A stretch of DNA of 64,000 nucleotides from Streptacidiphilus rugosus AM-16 (GCF_000744655.1 NZ_JQMJ01000004.1:4216001-4280000); one strand, 5' to 3'. Positions 1 to 8,924 are shown, counted from the first letter of the stretch. Numbers and translations are program-made. The notes: generated by a model from the sequence alone, not told the origin.

Positions 1-381
1 GTCGTATCCCTGGCCGAAAAATGGCACGCCGAAATCAAGGAATGGCGCAGGAGAAAAACGGGGCGACTATTCCGCCCCCGGGAAACCGTCAGCAGGGAAC
101 CGGTGAATATGTCCGCGACCGACACGAATCCGGTTCGCGTGGCACGCCGTCATGCGCGCGCCGGACAGCAGAACGCCGCGCTCCTGTCGTCAGGGCGCGG
201 CGAACGCGGGAGAACAAGCCAGTCAGAAGCCTTGGCCTGCCAGTCGGTTCACCGACCGGCGGCACAGATGGCGCTGGCCTGACGTCGCAGATCGACGTGC
301 AGGCGAGCGGCGAAATCACTCGACTGGCTCATGGAACGAAAGACTGTCAGCAACTGCACGCCGCCGTCAATACGCTTCCAT
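1..381. other. Left-edge stretch without a supportable gene
   Basis: This stretch lies downstream of the stop codon of the sensor kinase. Open frames cross it on both strands, but none has a ribosome binding site, a recognisable domain or actinomycete-type third-position GC bias, and the longest runs antisense into the kinase. I see no clear terminator hairpin. It could contain the downstream flank of another gene lying outside the window. Confidence 0.5.
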
Positions 382-1821
382 TCAGGTCTCGAATACTGAG
401 CAATTACCGGCTTCCGCGTCGGCGGCCGCAGGCAGCCGCGCGAGAAAGGCCGCGCCGTGCCGCGAGTCCACGACCGCCAGAGTGCCGCCGTGGTGACGGG
501 CGATGTCCCTGGCGATCGGCAGGCCGAGTCCGGCGCCGCCGTGGTCGCGGCTGCGGGCGTCGTCGAGCCGGGTGAAGCGTTCGAAGATCCGGTCCCGGTC
601 CTCCGGGGCGATGCCGTGACCGTCGTCGCGGACCTCCAGCAGGCAGTCCCTTCGGCCCGCGTCGGCCCGGACCCGCACCCGGATCTCCCCGGCGGCGTGC
701 CGCTGCGCGTTGTCCAGCAGGTTGGTCACCAGCCGGGTCAGCCACAGGTAGTTGCCCGGCGTCCGGACGCCCTCCGTCAGATCCAGGGTGACGGGGCAGC
801 GTTCGACGCCCCGGTTCCTGACGACGGCGCGGACCAGCTCGGCCAGGTCGACCGGCACCGCCCCGGCGGCCGAGCGGTCGGGGGCGGGCGCGCCGCTGTC
901 GAGCCGGGCCAGGAAGAGCAGGTCGGTGGCGAGCGCCTGCAGCCGCTCGGTGTCCTCCAGGGCGCCGGCCACCAGTTCGGTCCTCACCTCCGGATCGGGG
1001 TGGGCCAGGGCGACTTCGAGCTGGGTCCGCAGCACCGCGATCGGGCTGCGCAGTTCGTGGGAGGCGTCGGCGATGAACTGCCGCTGCCGGCGTCCGGCGA
1101 CGTCGAGCCGGTCCAGCATCGCGTTCATCGTCGAGGCCAGCCGGGAGATCTCGTCGCCGCCGCGCGGGATCGGCACCCGGCGGTGCAGTTCCTGCTCGCC
1201 GATCGCGGAGACCTCGCTGCGGATGGCCTCGACCGGACGCAGGGCCCGGCCGGTGACGCGCCAGGTCACCAGCGCGACGGTGAGCAGCAGCAGCGGGCAG
1301 CCGACCGCGAGCACGAGCGCCGTCGAGGACTCGGCGGCGTCGGCCGGGCCCAGCGAGACGCCGGTGTGGATGACGACCTGCCCCTTGGGGGTGTCCGCGA
1401 TCACGCTGACGACCTGCTGTTTGCCGTCGATCCCGAACTCCTTCAACTCCCAGGGGGCCGGCACGCCGGGGAAGGCCTCCACGCCGGGGACGGGAGTCAG
1501 CGGCGGCCGGCCGACGACGTTCGGGCTGGCCGAGACGACGTCCCCGCCGGTGCCGACGACCTGGACGAAGTCGGTGCCGGCCCCCAGCGGCACCACCCGC
1601 GCCAGCTCGCCGCGAGCCGCCATCGCGGCCACCACGTCGGCCTGCTTCCTGGCGACCCGCGTGGCGTTGCCGCGCAGGTCCGTGTGGAGCAGCGCGAGCA
1701 TGGCCAGCGAGGCCGCGGTCAGGGCGACCGCGACCACCGAGCAGGCCGCCAGCGTCGCCCTGGCCCGCATCGACCGGGGCGTGAGTCGGCTGCGGACGGC
1801 GCGCAGTCGTCGCAGCGCCAT
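382..1821 (-). CDS. Two-component sensor histidine kinase (HAMP, HisKA, HATPase)
   Basis: Membrane sensor that autophosphorylates on histidine and passes the phosphate to the response regulator encoded just upstream. About 479 aa from the ATG at 1821; a GTG at 1851, overlapping the regulator's stop, is an equally possible start. Membrane segments lie near residues 24-46 and 166-188 and bracket an extracytoplasmic domain of about 120 aa. A HAMP-like segment follows (about 190-245), then the H-box ADASHELRSP with H255. The N-box LVTNLLDNAQRHA and the glycine-rich boxes DDGHGIAPEDRDRIFERF and GGAGLGLPIARD complete a full ATPase domain. The signal is unknown. The adjacent PepSY protein is a common partner or target of this class. 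Confidence 0.9.
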   Translation of the reverse strand: MALRRLRAVRSRLTPRSMRARATLAACSVVAVALTAASLAMLALLHTDLRGNATRVARKQADVVAAMAARGELARVVPLGAGTDFVQVVGTGGDVVSASPNVVGRPPLTPVPGVEAFPGVPAPWELKEFGIDGKQQVVSVIADTPKGQVVIHTGVSLGPADAAESSTALVLAVGCPLLLLTVALVTWRVTGRALRPVEAIRSEVSAIGEQELHRRVPIPRGGDEISRLASTMNAMLDRLDVAGRRQRQFIADASHELRSPIAVLRTQLEVALAHPDPEVRTELVAGALEDTERLQALATDLLFLARLDSGAPAPDRSAAGAVPVDLAELVRAVVRNRGVERCPVTLDLTEGVRTPGNYLWLTRLVTNLLDNAQRHAAGEIRVRVRADAGRRDCLLEVRDDGHGIAPEDRDRIFERFTRLDDARSRDHGGAGLGLPIARDIARHHGGTLAVVDSRHGAAFLARLPAAADAEAGNCSVFET

Positions 1822-1843
1822 CCGGAGCGTCCCCGGCGCCCGC

Positions 1844-2521
1844 TCAGCCACCGTCCACCGCCAGCCGGTAGCCGACGCCGCGCACCGTCTGCACGGCACA
1901 GCGGCCGAAGGGCGCGTCGATCTTCCGGCGCAACGCGCTGACGTGCACCTCGACGACGTTGGGATCCCCGTCGTAGTTCTCGTCCCAGACGTGGTCGAGG
2001 ATCTCGCGCTTGGACACCACCGCGCCCGCGTGCCGGGCCAGGTGCTCCAGCACGGCGAACTCCCTGGCGGTGAGCCTGACCGGGTCCGCGCCGCGGTGAC
2101 AGGTGCGGGCGGCCACGTCGACGACCAGGTCCCCGACCGTCAGGACCTGGGGCGGGCGGCTGCCGAGGCGGCGCACCAGCGCCCGGAGTCTGGCGACCAG
2201 GACGACGAAGGAGAAGGGCTTGGACAGGAAGTCGTCCGCGCCCGTGTCCAGGGCCTCCGCCTCGTCGAACTCCCCGTCCTTGGCGGTCAGCATCAGGATC
2301 CCCGCCGTGTTGCCCGCCGCGCGCAGCATCGCGCAGACCCGGTAGCCGTTGAGGCCGGGCAGCATGATGTCGAGCACGATGACGTCGTAGCGGCTCCGGG
2401 TCGCCTGCCGCAGTCCGGACACGCCGTCGTGGGCCACGTCGACGCGGAAGCCCTCCGCCTCCAGCCCGCGCTGCACCGCGGCGGCCAGCCGCCGCTCGTC
2501 CTCCACCACCAGTACTCGCAC
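1844..2521 (-). CDS. OmpR/PhoB-family response regulator
   Basis: DNA-binding partner of the kinase encoded next to it. The 225 aa show a receiver domain with acidic pocket E8/D9, the phosphoacceptor D51 in VLDIMLPGLNG and K101 in FLSKPFS. The C-terminal winged helix (about 125-222) contains LTAREFAVLEHLARHAG and the recognition stretch VVEVHVSALRRKID. It is the first gene of the pair. Its stop lies 22 bases before the preferred kinase start, or overlaps it if the GTG start is used. Direct repeats upstream suggest that it controls itself and the divergent PepSY gene. Confidence 0.93.
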   Translation of the reverse strand: MRVLVVEDERRLAAAVQRGLEAEGFRVDVAHDGVSGLRQATRSRYDVIVLDIMLPGLNGYRVCAMLRAAGNTAGILMLTAKDGEFDEAEALDTGADDFLSKPFSFVVLVARLRALVRRLGSRPPQVLTVGDLVVDVAARTCHRGADPVRLTAREFAVLEHLARHAGAVVSKREILDHVWDENYDGDPNVVEVHVSALRRKIDAPFGRCAVQTVRGVGYRLAVDGG

Positions 2522-2554
2522 GCGACCAGGGTGCCAGGTCGCCCGGGCCGGAAG

Positions 2555-2589
2555 CTGAAGAGGTCTTCAGTTCTTCAGCAGTGCTTCAG
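2555..2589. promoter_or_regulatory. Candidate response-regulator binding repeats
   Basis: The divergent intergenic region carries three direct copies of CTTCAG (2565-2570, 2573-2578, 2584-2589) and one inverted copy, CTGAAG (2555-2560). OmpR-type regulators bind direct half-sites about 10-11 bp apart; the last two copies start 11 bp apart. The position between the regulator and the PepSY gene fits control of both. This is inferred from repeat pattern only. Confidence 0.45.
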
Positions 2590-2645
2590 GGTGCTTGCGG
2601 CATCGTCAGCACTCCCGAGAAGGGGATGCCGGATGAGGAGAGAAC

Positions 2646-3257
2646 ATGACCGAAGCTGTTGAGCCGGGCACGCCTGAGGTCGAGCCCGAGGAGGCCCCTG
2701 AGGCCGGGGTTCCCGCGGCGCGCGTGAAGCCGGGGATCCGCCGCCTGGTGCCGGGGCGGCGCGGGCGGCGGGTGGCCGCGGGAGCGGCCGCCGTGCTGGT
2801 GCTCGGCGGGGCGGTGGCGATCACCGCGGCCGTCGTCCACCACGGCGACCGGGGCTTCGCCGTGCGCGCGTTCCCCGGCGGCCCGGAGGGGATCCCCGGC
2901 GGGGGCCCCTACGTCGTCAAGGTTCCCGGTGGCGTCCCCGGCGGGCCCGACCGGATCGCGATCGCCAAGGGCGAGGCCCTGGCCGGCGTGGTGGCGCCCG
3001 GCGCCGGCGTGGGCGGGGCCGCACCGCAGGGGCAGCTCGCGCCCGCGCCGCTGCCGGGCCTGGCGGCCGACCAGGCGGTGCTGAAGGCCACCGCCGCGGT
3101 GACCGGCGGCAAGGTCGCGTCCCTGCAGAGCGTCCCCGAGCAGGGCGGCGGCAGCGCCTGGGAGGCCACGGTCGTCGGCCCGGACGGGGTGCACCACCTG
3201 GTCACCCTGGACGGCGCCTCCGGCACGGTCACCGGCAACACCGTGATCGGGGGCTGA
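2646..3257 (+). CDS. Membrane-anchored PepSY-domain protein
   Basis: About 203 aa. An acidic cytoplasmic N-terminus (1-30) is followed by a basic patch and one membrane helix (about 43-63). A Gly/Pro-rich extracytoplasmic stretch leads to a C-terminal PepSY-like module (about 140-203) with the usual pattern 'AVLKATAAVTGGKVASLQSV ... WEATVVGPDG ... LDGASGTVTG'. PepSY modules are thought to inhibit or sense extracytoplasmic proteases, but a specific partner cannot be named. A strong ribosome site (GAGGAG) precedes the ATG. The gene is divergent from the two-component system and shares its repeat-containing promoter region, so regulation by that system is likely. Confidence 0.75.
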   Translation: MTEAVEPGTPEVEPEEAPEAGVPAARVKPGIRRLVPGRRGRRVAAGAAAVLVLGGAVAITAAVVHHGDRGFAVRAFPGGPEGIPGGGPYVVKVPGGVPGGPDRIAIAKGEALAGVVAPGAGVGGAAPQGQLAPAPLPGLAADQAVLKATAAVTGGKVASLQSVPEQGGGSAWEATVVGPDGVHHLVTLDGASGTVTGNTVIGG

Positions 3258-3261
3258 TCCG

Positions 3262-3303
3262 GGGAGGAAAGGGCCGAACGGCCGCCGGTCGGCCTTTCCT
3301 CCC
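3262..3303. terminator. Rho-independent-type hairpin
   Basis: GGGAGGAAAGGGCCG pairs with CGGCCTTTCCTCCC (about 14 bp, one bulged G) directly after the PepSY gene. There is no U-tract, as is usual in high-GC actinomycetes. It separates that gene from the next. Confidence 0.75.
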
Positions 3304-3329
3304 GCCCGCGCCGGGCATAGCGTCGAGTC

Positions 3330-3617
3330 ATGACCACTCGCGCGCCGATGAGGACGCTGAACCGGGTCGTCCTGCTGGCCGCCGCCGCGGTCGTCGGTGC
3401 GGCCGTGGCCAAGGAGCTGAGCCGGCCCGCCGCCGAACGCGGCTGGCACGGACGGATCGTCGGCCTGCCCTACGACTTCCGGCCGCCGACGCCCGCCCGG
3501 CTGCGGGCCGAGTTCTGGGACCCGGACAACGACGCCCTGTTCACCCCGCACGCCTTCGGCGTCGGCTACGGCGTCAACCTCGCCCGGATCGTCGGCCGCT
3601 TCTGCCCGCCGGACTGA
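3330..3617 (+). CDS. DUF5808-type small protein
   Basis: 95 aa. One N-terminal hydrophobic segment (about 11-27) precedes a soluble domain with WHGRIVGLPYDFRPPTPARL and WDPDNDALFTPHAFGVGY. This matches the actinobacterial DUF5808 pattern ('G.PYDFR.PT..R....WDPD...F.P..FG.GY..N.A'). The function is unknown. It probably sits at the membrane with the conserved part on one face. It stands alone between a terminator and a convergent methyltransferase. Confidence 0.6.
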   Translation: MTTRAPMRTLNRVVLLAAAAVVGAAVAKELSRPAAERGWHGRIVGLPYDFRPPTPARLRAEFWDPDNDALFTPHAFGVGYGVNLARIVGRFCPPD

Positions 3618-3630
3618 GCCGGCCCGGGTC

Positions 3631-4395
3631 TCAGGGCCGGGGCTCCGGGTTCGCCGTGTCCGCCGGGCCCTCCGGATTCCTGGCCAGGTAGACGGTGTTG
3701 GTGGCCTGACGTTCCTGCAACGGGTTGTCGAAGGCGACGACCTCCGCCCGCACCTCGCCGAAGACCTGCTCCAGGCTGCGCAGGAACTCCTCCTCCGGCG
3801 GGTCGTTCGACCACAGCGCGAAGACCCCGCCGGGACGCAGCCGGGCACGCAGGCGCAGCAGCCCCGCCGGCTCGTAGAAGTCGGCGTGGCTCGGGTGCAG
3901 CAGGTGCCGGGGCGAGTGGTCGACGTCGACCAGGATCGCGTCGTAGCTCCGCTCCGGGGCGGCCGGGTCCAGCGGCGCCCCGGAGCGGACCAGGGCGAAG
4001 AAGTCGCCCTGGACCAGACGGCAGCGCGGGTCGTCGGCCACCCCCGCGTCGATCAGCCCGCGCCGGTGCCACTCGATGACCTCGCCGAGCGCGTCGACGA
4101 CCACGAGTGAGGAGACAGCGGGGTCGGCGAGCGCGGCCTGCGCGGTGCAGCCGAGACCGAGCCCGGCCACGGCCACGTCGAGTCCGGCCGGAGCGGGCAC
4201 CTTCCCGGCGAGTTCGCCGAGGGCGAGGCGGGCCAGCTCCTCCTCGGCGACGGTGAACAGACTCGACATCAGGTACTCGTCGTTCAGCTTGATCTCGTAG
4301 ACGTCCCGACCGACGCCGGGGTACCAGCGCCGCCGCAGCACCAGCTCCCCCATCGGCGTGTTCCGAAAATCGAGCTCCTCGAACCGGAGACCCAC
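3631..4395 (-). CDS. Spermidine-synthase-like SAM-dependent methyltransferase fold protein
   Basis: About 254 aa from the GTG at 4395, preceded by a GGGGAG site. The open frame extends further upstream, but that part has no family resemblance. The Rossmann motif AVAGLGLGCTAQAAL (about residues 70-85) is followed by VVVDALGEVIEW, the acidic residue that contacts the ribose in this fold. ILVDVDHSPRHLLHPSH resembles the active-site region of polyamine aminopropyltransferases and related class I methyltransferases. The aspartates typical of true spermidine synthases cannot be confirmed, so the substrate is open. It is divergent from the CAAX-type protease. Confidence 0.7.
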   Translation of the reverse strand: MGLRFEELDFRNTPMGELVLRRRWYPGVGRDVYEIKLNDEYLMSSLFTVAEEELARLALGELAGKVPAPAGLDVAVAGLGLGCTAQAALADPAVSSLVVVDALGEVIEWHRRGLIDAGVADDPRCRLVQGDFFALVRSGAPLDPAAPERSYDAILVDVDHSPRHLLHPSHADFYEPAGLLRLRARLRPGGVFALWSNDPPEEEFLRSLEQVFGEVRAEVVAFDNPLQERQATNTVYLARNPEGPADTANPEPRP

Positions 4396-4516
4396 ACGAA
4401 CTCCCCACACACGGCACCGCACGACGACTGACGCTGCGGAGTCTGACACGCGCGGATCGGCCGTTCGTGCCGACCCACCGCTCCCCCGCCGACCGGGCTG
4501 CCGCCACACTGGACGC

Positions 4517-5686
4517 ATGCCAGGTCTGGAAGCCGATTTCACCCCCGAGCAGATCGACCGTTCCCGCGCCAGGAAGCGGGAGACGACGCCGCTGCGCTAC
4601 GCCTCGATGTCGCTCGGCCTGCTGGTGCCGCTCGTGCTCGGCTTCACCCCGCTCGGCGCCGGGCTGGTGCGGGCGGCGGGCCGGGTCGCGGGCGGGGGCT
4701 GGATCGCCACCGCCGTGCTGGGCGCGGTCGCCCTGGAACTGGTCCCGTTCCTGCTGGCGCTGCCGCTGTCGGCGCGGGCCGAGGTCGTCAACCGGCGCTG
4801 GGGCCTGTCCACCCGATCGTGGCGGCTGTTCGCCGCCGACGCGGCCAAGGGCTTCGCGATCGGCGCCGTGCTCTTCGCGGGGGCGTCGTTCGCCCTCTAC
4901 GGTCTGATGCGGGCGCTGCCGGGGACCTGGTGGGTCTGGGCGGCGGCGGGCGCGGCGGTGCTGGTGCTGCTGCTCTCCTTCCTGCTGCCGGTGGTCGTCG
5001 AGCCGCTCTTCAACCGCTTCACCCCGCTGCCCGAAGGACCGCTGCGGCAGCGGCTGATGTCCCTGGCCGAGGCCTCCGGCGTGCCGGTGCGGGACATCCT
5101 GGTCAGCGACGCTTCCCGGCGCACCACCGCGACCAACGCCTACGTGTCCGGCATCGGACGCACCCGCAGGGTGGTGGTCTGGGACACCACGGTGGAGCGC
5201 GCGGCCGAGGAGGAGGTCGCCGCCGTCGCCGCCCACGAGCTGGGCCACGCCGCCCGCCGCGACGTGCTGTACGGCACGCTGGCCGGCGCCGTCGGCGCCG
5301 CCGCCGTGGTCTGCCTGATCGCGGCGGCGCTGCAGTGGACGCCGCTGCTCGACGCCGCCGGGGTGGACCATGCCGCGGACCCGCGCTCGCTGGCGCTGGT
5401 GGTCGCGCTGGGCACGGTCCTCGGCACCGTCGGCGGCCCGCTGCGCCTGTGGGTGAGCCGACGCGTCGAAGCGCGCGCCGACGGCTACGCGCTCGACCTG
5501 ACCCGGTCTCCGGAGACGATGGTGGCGATGCAGCGCCGCCTCGCGGTGACCAATCTCGCCGATCTCGAGCCCCACCGGCTCACCGTGGTGCTCTTCGGCA
5601 GCCATCCGCCGACGCGGGCCCGCATCGCGCACGCCCGTGCCTGGGCCGCGGCCCACGGCCTGCCCGAGCCGCCCGGCCTCCGGTGA
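4517..5686 (+). CDS. Ste24/CAAX-type M48 zinc metallopeptidase
   Basis: 389 aa integral membrane peptidase. Membrane helices lie near residues 28-48, 58-82, 105-125 and 137-160, followed by the catalytic domain. The zinc motif HELGH is at 240-244 within AAVAAHELGHAARRDVLYG. The third ligand is probably E318 in VEARADGYAL. The N-terminal multi-span region before the M48 domain is the CAAX-prenyl-protease layout, but bacteria mostly lack prenylated CAAX substrates and the natural target is unknown. The ATG at 4517 was chosen over upstream in-frame extension because the hydrophobic core begins shortly after. Confidence 0.85.
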   Translation: MPGLEADFTPEQIDRSRARKRETTPLRYASMSLGLLVPLVLGFTPLGAGLVRAAGRVAGGGWIATAVLGAVALELVPFLLALPLSARAEVVNRRWGLSTRSWRLFAADAAKGFAIGAVLFAGASFALYGLMRALPGTWWVWAAAGAAVLVLLLSFLLPVVVEPLFNRFTPLPEGPLRQRLMSLAEASGVPVRDILVSDASRRTTATNAYVSGIGRTRRVVVWDTTVERAAEEEVAAVAAHELGHAARRDVLYGTLAGAVGAAAVVCLIAAALQWTPLLDAAGVDHAADPRSLALVVALGTVLGTVGGPLRLWVSRRVEARADGYALDLTRSPETMVAMQRRLAVTNLADLEPHRLTVVLFGSHPPTRARIAHARAWAAAHGLPEPPGLR

Positions 5687-5771
5687 CCATGGGCGACGAC
5701 CCTGGACAGGGCTCGGTCGGCGGACCTAGTCTCGGATCACCCTATTCAATTTGTTGACTATGGAGTGCCGC

Positions 5772-6164
5772 ATGAAGTCCTTCCGCGAGGCGGTCGAGGC
5801 CAAGGACATGGCCGCGGTCGAGGCGCTGCTCGCCGACGACGTGGTGTTCACCAGCCCGGTCGCGTTCCGCCCCTACCCGGGCAAGGCCATCACGGCCGCG
5901 ATCCTGCGCGGCGTGGTGCGGGTCTTCGAGGACTTCCGCTACGTCCGCGAGCTGGAGGACGGCCCGCACCACGCGCTCGAGTTCACCGCCACGGTGGACG
6001 GCCTGGAGATCAACGGCTGCGACTTCCTCACCTGGAACGAGGACGGGAAGATCGTCGACTTCAAGGTGATGGTGCGTCCGCTGCGCGCCGCCGAGGCGCT
6101 GGCCGCGCGGATGGGCGCCCAGTTCGCCGCGATCGCGGCGGAGGCCCAGGGCGCGGGCGGCTGA
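5772..6164 (+). CDS. SnoaL/NTF2-like small protein
   Basis: 130 aa. The alpha+beta cone-fold pattern is visible: KSFREAVEAKDMAAVEALLA, then DDVVFTSPVAFRPYPG, HHALEFTATVDGLEINGCDF and WNEDGKIVDFKVMVRP. This is the SnoaL-like/nuclear-transport-factor-2 family, which includes cyclases, isomerases and many of unknown role. The ATG at 5772 has a GGAG site seven bases upstream; an upstream TTG would add only seven residues. There is no operon partner. The substrate is unknown. Confidence 0.75.
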   Translation: MKSFREAVEAKDMAAVEALLADDVVFTSPVAFRPYPGKAITAAILRGVVRVFEDFRYVRELEDGPHHALEFTATVDGLEINGCDFLTWNEDGKIVDFKVMVRPLRAAEALAARMGAQFAAIAAEAQGAGG

Positions 6165-6201
6165 CCACCCCGGCCCGGGCCACGAAGCCGTTCAGCGGCG
6201 T

Positions 6202-6765
6202 TCAGCGGCGGACGGTCGCGCGCAGGTCGAGCGCGGCCAGGGCCTGCTCCGCCCAGCGCAGGTTCTCCTGTTCGAAGGCGATCCCGCGCTGCAGCGTGAG
6301 GTACGGGCCGATCCGCTCGGCCTGCGCGAGGTGCTCCGGCTCGGTGCGCCCGGCCAGCAACCGGATCCGCAGGCGCTCGTAACGGGCCAGCTTCGCCCGC
6401 GCGGACTCGGCCCGCTCGCGGATCGCGGCGCGCACCGCCTCGTCGTCCCCGGCGTCGACCGCCTGGACCTTGACCAGCAGCTCGTCGCGGATCGCGGTGG
6501 GCCGCGGCGGCTCGGCGGTGAACTCGCGCAGCGCGTCGCGACCGGCCCCGGTCAGCGAGAAGAGGCGCTTGTTGGGCCTGCGCTCCTGCTCGACCAGACG
6601 GGCCCGGATCAGGCCCTCCGCCTCCATCCGCTCCAGCTCGCGGTAGAGCTGCTGGGGCGTGGCCATCCAGAAGTTCGCGACCGACGCGTCGAACTCCTTG
6701 GCCAGGTCGTACCCGGACGCCTCGCCCTCCAGGAGCGCGGCCATCACCGCATTGCGCAACGCCAT
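6202..6765 (-). CDS. PadR-family transcriptional regulator with Vir-type C-terminal domain
   Basis: 187 aa. The N-terminal winged helix (about 1-85) has the PadR signatures ASGYDLAKEF, LYRELERMEAEGLI and RRPNKRLFSLTGAGRDAL. The C-terminal helical half (about 95-187) resembles the PadR C-terminal dimerisation domain that ends in 'L..G......W...AL..L'. It follows the glyoxalase-like gene by 34 bases on the same strand, so the two are probably co-transcribed. The ligand is unknown. Confidence 0.85.
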   Translation of the reverse strand: MALRNAVMAALLEGEASGYDLAKEFDASVANFWMATPQQLYRELERMEAEGLIRARLVEQERRPNKRLFSLTGAGRDALREFTAEPPRPTAIRDELLVKVQAVDAGDDEAVRAAIRERAESARAKLARYERLRIRLLAGRTEPEHLAQAERIGPYLTLQRGIAFEQENLRWAEQALAALDLRATVRR

Positions 6766-6799
6766 GCCCCGAGGCTACCCGCGCGCCCCGGGCCCGCGG

Positions 6800-7435
6800 T
6801 CAGATGGTGACCAGGCCGCGCTCGGTCGCGAACTCGACGGCCACCAGGCCCGGCTCCTCGTCCTCGACCCAGGTGACGTCGACCTGGTCGAGCGGGTGGT
6901 CGGCCGGCTCGCCCAGGAACTCGGCGATCGCCGCCGCGTCACCGGCGATCGAGAGACCCTTGATGCTGGAACTCGTGCGCGGGTCCGCCGAGGGCCGCTG
7001 TCCGGGGTCGACCAGCCACTGCAGGAAGTAGGGCAGCTGCGGGTCCTCCATCAGCTCCAGCAGCCCGATCTGCTTCCAGTGCAGGTCGAAGCCGTCCGGG
7101 CGGACCCGATGGCCAGGGGCCGCGGTGCGGCCGAGCCGCGCCTCGACCGGTGCCATGTCCTCGACCGAGACCACCCAGCCGAGCCACCCGCCGCCCTCGG
7201 CGGCCCGTCGGGCGACCGCCTGGCCGAACGGCGCCCGGTCGGCCGCCGGGTGGTCCAGGGTGGTCACCACCTCGACGTAGGTGCCGCCGGCCAGCGGCAG
7301 CACGAAGTTGCGGGTGCCGAAACGGGGGTGGACCCCGCCGTCGACGAACCCCGCGCCCAGCGCCGAGCCGATCCGCTGCACCGTCGAGACGAACCCCTCG
7401 CGGGCCACCGCGTATGACACATGATCCAATCGCAC
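6800..7435 (-). CDS. Glyoxalase-like (VOC superfamily) protein
   Basis: 211 aa from the GTG at 7435. It begins VRLDHVSYAV, the typical first strand of the glyoxalase-like domain, followed by HPRFGTRNFVLPLAGGTYVE. LELMEDPQLPYFLQWL and ADPRTSSSIKGLSIAGD belong to the second half. This matches the one-chain 'glyoxalase-like domain' family of actinobacteria, whose substrate is not known. It probably forms an operon with the PadR gene downstream. The 201-base gap from here to the divergent reductase must contain both promoters, but no clear box is visible. Confidence 0.75.
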   Translation of the reverse strand: MRLDHVSYAVAREGFVSTVQRIGSALGAGFVDGGVHPRFGTRNFVLPLAGGTYVEVVTTLDHPAADRAPFGQAVARRAAEGGGWLGWVVSVEDMAPVEARLGRTAAPGHRVRPDGFDLHWKQIGLLELMEDPQLPYFLQWLVDPGQRPSADPRTSSSIKGLSIAGDAAAIAEFLGEPADHPLDQVDVTWVEDEEPGLVAVEFATERGLVTI

Positions 7436-7636
7436 CCGGCCATCATCACCCGGCCGGGACCGGCAGCCCGGCGCGCCACGCGCCGACGTCGGCCGGGTAA
7501 CGCGATCGGCCGAACGCATGACGCCGCGGGCCGCCCCGACCCGGGCCGCACGCACCTTGACTTCCCATCGGGCGCGACGCACTGTCGGCCTGCTCGCACT
7601 CCTCCCCGCGATCGTCACGCACCCCGGAGGCCAGGC

Positions 7637-8866
7637 ATGACCGCATCCGCCGCACCCGCCCTGTTCGGCCCCGCCCGCCTCGGGCCGCTGACGCTGCGGA
7701 ACCGGATCCTCAAGGCCGCCACCTTCGAGGGGATGACCCGGTGCGGTGAGGTGAGCGAGGACCTGGTCGAGTTCCACCGCCGCCACGCGGCCGGCGGGGT
7801 GGCGATGACCACCGTCGCCTACTGCGCCGTCGCCCCGGAGGGCCGGACCGAGCGCCACCAGATCTGGATGCGCCCCGAGGTCCTGCCGGGCCTGCGGCGG
7901 CTCACCGACGCCGTGCACGCGGAGGGAGCGGCCGTCTCGGCGCAGCTCGGCCATGCCGGACCGGTCGCCGACGGCCGCTCCAACCGGCTGCCCTCGCTGG
8001 GCCCCTCGGCCGCCCTCAGCCCGCAGGGGCTGAGCCGGATCAGGGAGGCGAGCCACGAGGACATCGCGCGGATCACCCGTGCCCACGCCGACGCCGCGCT
8101 GCTGGCGGCCGAGGCGGGATTCGACGCGGTGGAGATCCATCTCGGCCACAACTACTTCGCCAGCTCCTTCCTCAGCCCCAGGATCAACCGGCGCACGGAC
8201 GCCTACGGCGGTCCGCTGGAGGCGCGCGCTCGGGTCGCCAGGGAGGTCGCCCTGGCCGTCCGCGACGCCGTCGGCGACCGCGTGGCGATCCTGGCGAAAC
8301 TCAACATGGACGACGGCGTGCCGGGCGGGTTCTGGCTGGACGAGAGCCTCCGGGTGGCCCGGATGCTGGAGCGCGACGGCAGCCTGGACGCACTGGAACT
8401 CACCGCAGGCAGCTCGCTGCTGAACCCGATGTACCTGTTCCGCGGCGAGGCGCCGCTGCGGGAGTTCGCCGAGGCGATGCGCAACCCGGCCGTGCGGCTG
8501 GGGGTGCGCCTGGCGGGCGGGCGCTTCCTGCGCAGCTACCCCTACCAGGAGGCCTACCTGCTCGACAGCGCCCGGCAGTTCCTGGCCGCGCTCTCCCTGC
8601 CGCTGGTGCTGCTCGGCGGCGTCTCGCAGCGGGAGACGGCCGAGCGGGCCGTCGCCGAGGGCTTCGCCTTCGTGGCGATGGCGCGGGCCCTGCTGCGGGA
8701 ACCGGACCTGGTCGAGCGGATGCGGAAGGAGCCGGGCACCCGCTCCCTGTGCGTGCACTGCAACAAGTGCATGCCGACCATCTACACCGGAACCCGCTGC
8801 GTGCTCGCAACGGCGGCCGACCGGCCCGCCGAACAGCCTCGCCCGTCATCCGAGCCGGTGGTTTGA
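7637..8866 (+). CDS. OYE-family NADH:flavin oxidoreductase with C-terminal cysteine cluster
   Basis: 409 aa FMN-dependent TIM barrel. Visible elements are LFGPARLGPLTLRNRI at the start, SAQLGHAGP, the catalytic-loop motif VEIHLGHNYFASSFLSPRIN, NRRTDAYGG and the phosphate-binding LLGGVSQ ... AFVAMARALLREPDL. The C-terminus has CVHCNKC followed nine residues later by another cysteine. This resembles the [4Fe-4S] motif of 2,4-dienoyl-CoA reductases, but the FAD/NAD domain of those enzymes is absent. The ATG at 7637 has GGAGG upstream. It may reduce an activated alkene; the physiological substrate and electron donor are unknown. Confidence 0.85.
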   Translation: MTASAAPALFGPARLGPLTLRNRILKAATFEGMTRCGEVSEDLVEFHRRHAAGGVAMTTVAYCAVAPEGRTERHQIWMRPEVLPGLRRLTDAVHAEGAAVSAQLGHAGPVADGRSNRLPSLGPSAALSPQGLSRIREASHEDIARITRAHADAALLAAEAGFDAVEIHLGHNYFASSFLSPRINRRTDAYGGPLEARARVAREVALAVRDAVGDRVAILAKLNMDDGVPGGFWLDESLRVARMLERDGSLDALELTAGSSLLNPMYLFRGEAPLREFAEAMRNPAVRLGVRLAGGRFLRSYPYQEAYLLDSARQFLAALSLPLVLLGGVSQRETAERAVAEGFAFVAMARALLREPDLVERMRKEPGTRSLCVHCNKCMPTIYTGTRCVLATAADRPAEQPRPSSEPVV

Positions 8867-8924
8867 CGGCCCGCGGTTCCGTCATCTCCACAAAGAACTG
8901 GCGTGCCCCGCTACTGTTTTGATC

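Noticed and set aside
4396-4542. Upstream extension of the methyltransferase
   Set aside because: Arg/Ser-rich, no family match, no ribosome site; the GTG at 4395 follows GGGGAG.
2586-5656. Long reverse-strand frames across the PepSY and protease genes
   Set aside because: They run opposite to well-supported domains and lack start sites and families.
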